DNA of 23,306 nucleotides from CAG-841 sp963614875 (GTDB taxonomy: Bacteria > Bacillota > Clostridia > Oscillospirales > CAG-272), in assembly GCA_963614875.1 (NCBI GenBank), contig CAVEFC010000024.1, positions 1 to 23,306 on the forward strand, read 5' to 3'. This document shows, one piece after another, positions 22,008 to 23,306 of the stretch. Numbering within the stretch: the first letter of the stretch is position 1; each line of letters starts with the position of its first letter. Position numbers and translations under genes: made by a program. Below the pieces are notes generated by a model that worked only from the letters and a program-made list of their open reading frames with translations, made no database searches and was not told the origin of the DNA.

Positions 22008-23237
22008 GTGAACGGTAACGATAACAGACAAAACGACAGAAGGTGCGAAAATTTTTCCCGCACAAATCAGCTGCGAACAACGCAAACGAATACTGCGGCG
22101 GATATGAATCGCACTCAGATGGGCAAAACATCTGCCGGAACAACAAGCGTCAAAAGAAAAAGGAAGCTCCGTTTCAGACCCACAAAGGAAGGAATGGTCG
22201 CTCTCGGCGAGCTGTTTCTGATACTTCTTGCGATAATTTTTGTAATATTCCTCGTTGTAAAGGGCATAAAGGGAAGCGGAAATTCCGACGAAACATCCTC
22301 GTCCGCCCCGACGGACGCTCCCATAACCACCGAAGCCGCAAAGCCTGCGTGGAACGCGGGATATATAAGTCTTGCCGTGGCGACAAGCGGCAAAAAGGAG
22401 GGCAACCTCATTCTCGTAAACAATGACGCGGAATATTCGTTCCCGTCGAAAATGATGTCAAAGCTTACCGAGCTTTACGGCAAAACGGACGGTCTTTTCG
22501 TAATCGGAAGATATAAAGACGAAAGCCGCACGGGCGTTTATCTCAATTCGGGAATTATTCCGTCGCTGAAAAAGCTGTGCGAAGCAATGACTGCGGCAAA
22601 TCAGGACACGCTCGGTTCGTATACGGACAAAAACGGCGCGACCGTGACCGACAAAATAATGATTTCAAGCGGCTACCGCTCAAAAGATTATCAGCAGACG
22701 CTTTATGACGAAGCCGACGACAAAAGCTTTCTTGCGCAAGCCGGCTACAGCGAGCATCACACCGGTCTTGCTTTCGATATAAAAATATTCACCGCAACCG
22801 GCGCAACAATAGATCTGCGCGCAGGCGAATACGAATGGATAACCGAAAACTGCCACAAATACGGCTTTATCCGTCGTTATCAGGCGGAAAAGCTCGGCAT
22901 AACGGGTATAAGCAACGAAGAATGGCACTTCCGCTTTGTTGACGTTCCGCACGCATACGCTATAAAGGAAGCCGGCATTTGCCTTGAAGAATACATTGAA
23001 ATGCTCAGAAAACAGCACAACTGCACGGAAAATACTCCGTATGAAGTATCGACCGACATCGGCGATTTCCTTGTTTACTATGTTCCTGCGGATTCTGCCG
23101 ATATGACGTACATAACCGTTCCGCAGGGAGCAAAGCTCGTTTCGGGCAGCTTTGCCGCAGAACAGAGCATAACCTCCGGAATGTATACGGTTTCCGGCAC
23201 AAACGAAGGCGGCTTTATAGTAACGATAGCAAAGTAA
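22008..23237 (+). CDS. VanY-type D-alanyl-D-alanine carboxypeptidase, membrane-anchored
   Basis: A 409-residue protein: a long basic cytoplasmic N-terminus (1-62), one transmembrane helix (about 63-87), a Ser/Thr linker, a spacer domain, and a VanY/D,D-carboxypeptidase peptidase M15 domain at about 215-330. Zinc ligands are H250 and D257 in SEHHTGLAFD and H307 in NEEWHFR, with E304 the likely catalytic base; SGYRSKDYQ near 220-229 is also conserved. It would trim the terminal D-Ala from peptidoglycan stem peptides outside the membrane. A further ~80 residues follow the catalytic domain and lack a recognised fold. The start is GTG at 22008, with GGGAGGG at 21994-22000 seven bases upstream. It is transcribed alone. 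No van resistance genes are near, so a housekeeping role is more likely than glycopeptide resistance. Confidence 0.9.
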   Translation: MNGNDNRQNDRRCENFSRTNQLRTTQTNTAADMNRTQMGKTSAGTTSVKRKRKLRFRPTKEGMVALGELFLILLAIIFVIFLVVKGIKGSGNSDETSSSAPTDAPITTEAAKPAWNAGYISLAVATSGKKEGNLILVNNDAEYSFPSKMMSKLTELYGKTDGLFVIGRYKDESRTGVYLNSGIIPSLKKLCEAMTAANQDTLGSYTDKNGATVTDKIMISSGYRSKDYQQTLYDEADDKSFLAQAGYSEHHTGLAFDIKIFTATGATIDLRAGEYEWITENCHKYGFIRRYQAEKLGITGISNEEWHFRFVDVPHAYAIKEAGICLEEYIEMLRKQHNCTENTPYEVSTDIGDFLVYYVPADSADMTYITVPQGAKLVSGSFAAEQSITSGMYTVSGTNEGGFIVTIAK

Positions 23238-23306
23238 AAGACAGCAAAAATTGAACAGCCCCAAATTGTACGGACAGCACAAAAAAGAGTCTCAAGGTAG
23301 AAAATA
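23238..23306. mobile_element. Possible left end of an IS3-family element at the window edge
   Basis: From 23252 the sequence TGAACAGCCCCAAATTG and then GGACAGCAC resembles the ends of IS3/IS150-type elements (TG-AC-G-CCCC-AAA...GGACA). It is followed by A-rich sequence and AAGGTAG near the right edge, which could be a ribosome site for a transposase gene starting just outside. The VanY-like gene has no recognisable terminator before it. There is no open reading frame yet and the right side is cut off, so this is tentative. Confidence 0.4.

Noticed and set aside
22008..23237. Vancomycin resistance (van operon) as context of the VanY-like gene
   Set aside because: No vanA/vanH/vanX-type ligase, dehydrogenase or two-component system is found in the window; the gene is alone behind its own SigA promoter.

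Overview
The window reads as a chromosomal segment of a Gram-positive, low-to-middle GC member of the Clostridia, probably a gut or other anaerobic lineage. The reasons are strong AGGAGG-type ribosome binding sites, TTGACA/TATAAT promoters, rho-independent terminators, and a gene set common in that class: SpoVG, DUF4364, a DUF624-like protein, a FliB-type methylase, VanY, a Thr-rich lipoprotein and a small ferredoxin:thioredoxin reductase-like protein. No rRNA, tRNA, CRISPR array or complete mobile element is visible. No gap between genes exceeds 300 bases.

Layout. At 1-406 (-) is the N-terminal part of a DUF11 repeat protein that runs off the left edge. From 626 to 3300 (+) there is a DUF4364 regulator-like protein, a DUF624-like membrane protein and a cytoplasmic GH29 alpha-L-fucosidase, followed by a small lipoprotein with its own consensus promoter and terminator. 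At 3882-5021 (+) is a stand-alone FliB-type lysine methylase. From 5164 to 11919 (+) lies a five-gene cluster: a lipid kinase, an ABC ATPase, an ABC-2 permease, a GldG-like auxiliary protein and a DUF4340 protein. It ends at a strong bidirectional terminator.

From 12003 to 13916 (-) is an ECF-type sigma factor, its probable membrane anti-sigma factor and a Thr-rich lipoprotein, in translationally overlapping order. From 14055 to 16515 (-) is a polar amino-acid ABC importer (binding protein, permease, ATPase). MurC (-) and SpoVG (+) are divergent around 18.1 kb. A dCMP deaminase and a fibronectin-III/Cys-repeat surface protein follow on the minus strand. From 20983 to 21861 (+) thioredoxin, an FTR catalytic-like protein and a DUF2493/SLOG protein form a compact operon. 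A membrane-anchored VanY-type D,D-carboxypeptidase closes the window, and the last ~55 bases resemble the terminal inverted repeat of an IS3-family element.

The most notable observation is the amino-acid binding protein at 15646-16515. Its C-terminal SBP segment appears to have moved to the N-terminus, directly after the lipobox, while the normal C-terminal position stops short. This looks like a natural circular permutation of a type II periplasmic-binding-protein fold. The rest is mostly ordinary clostridial housekeeping and envelope functions. All assignments come from reading the sequence; no database search was run.
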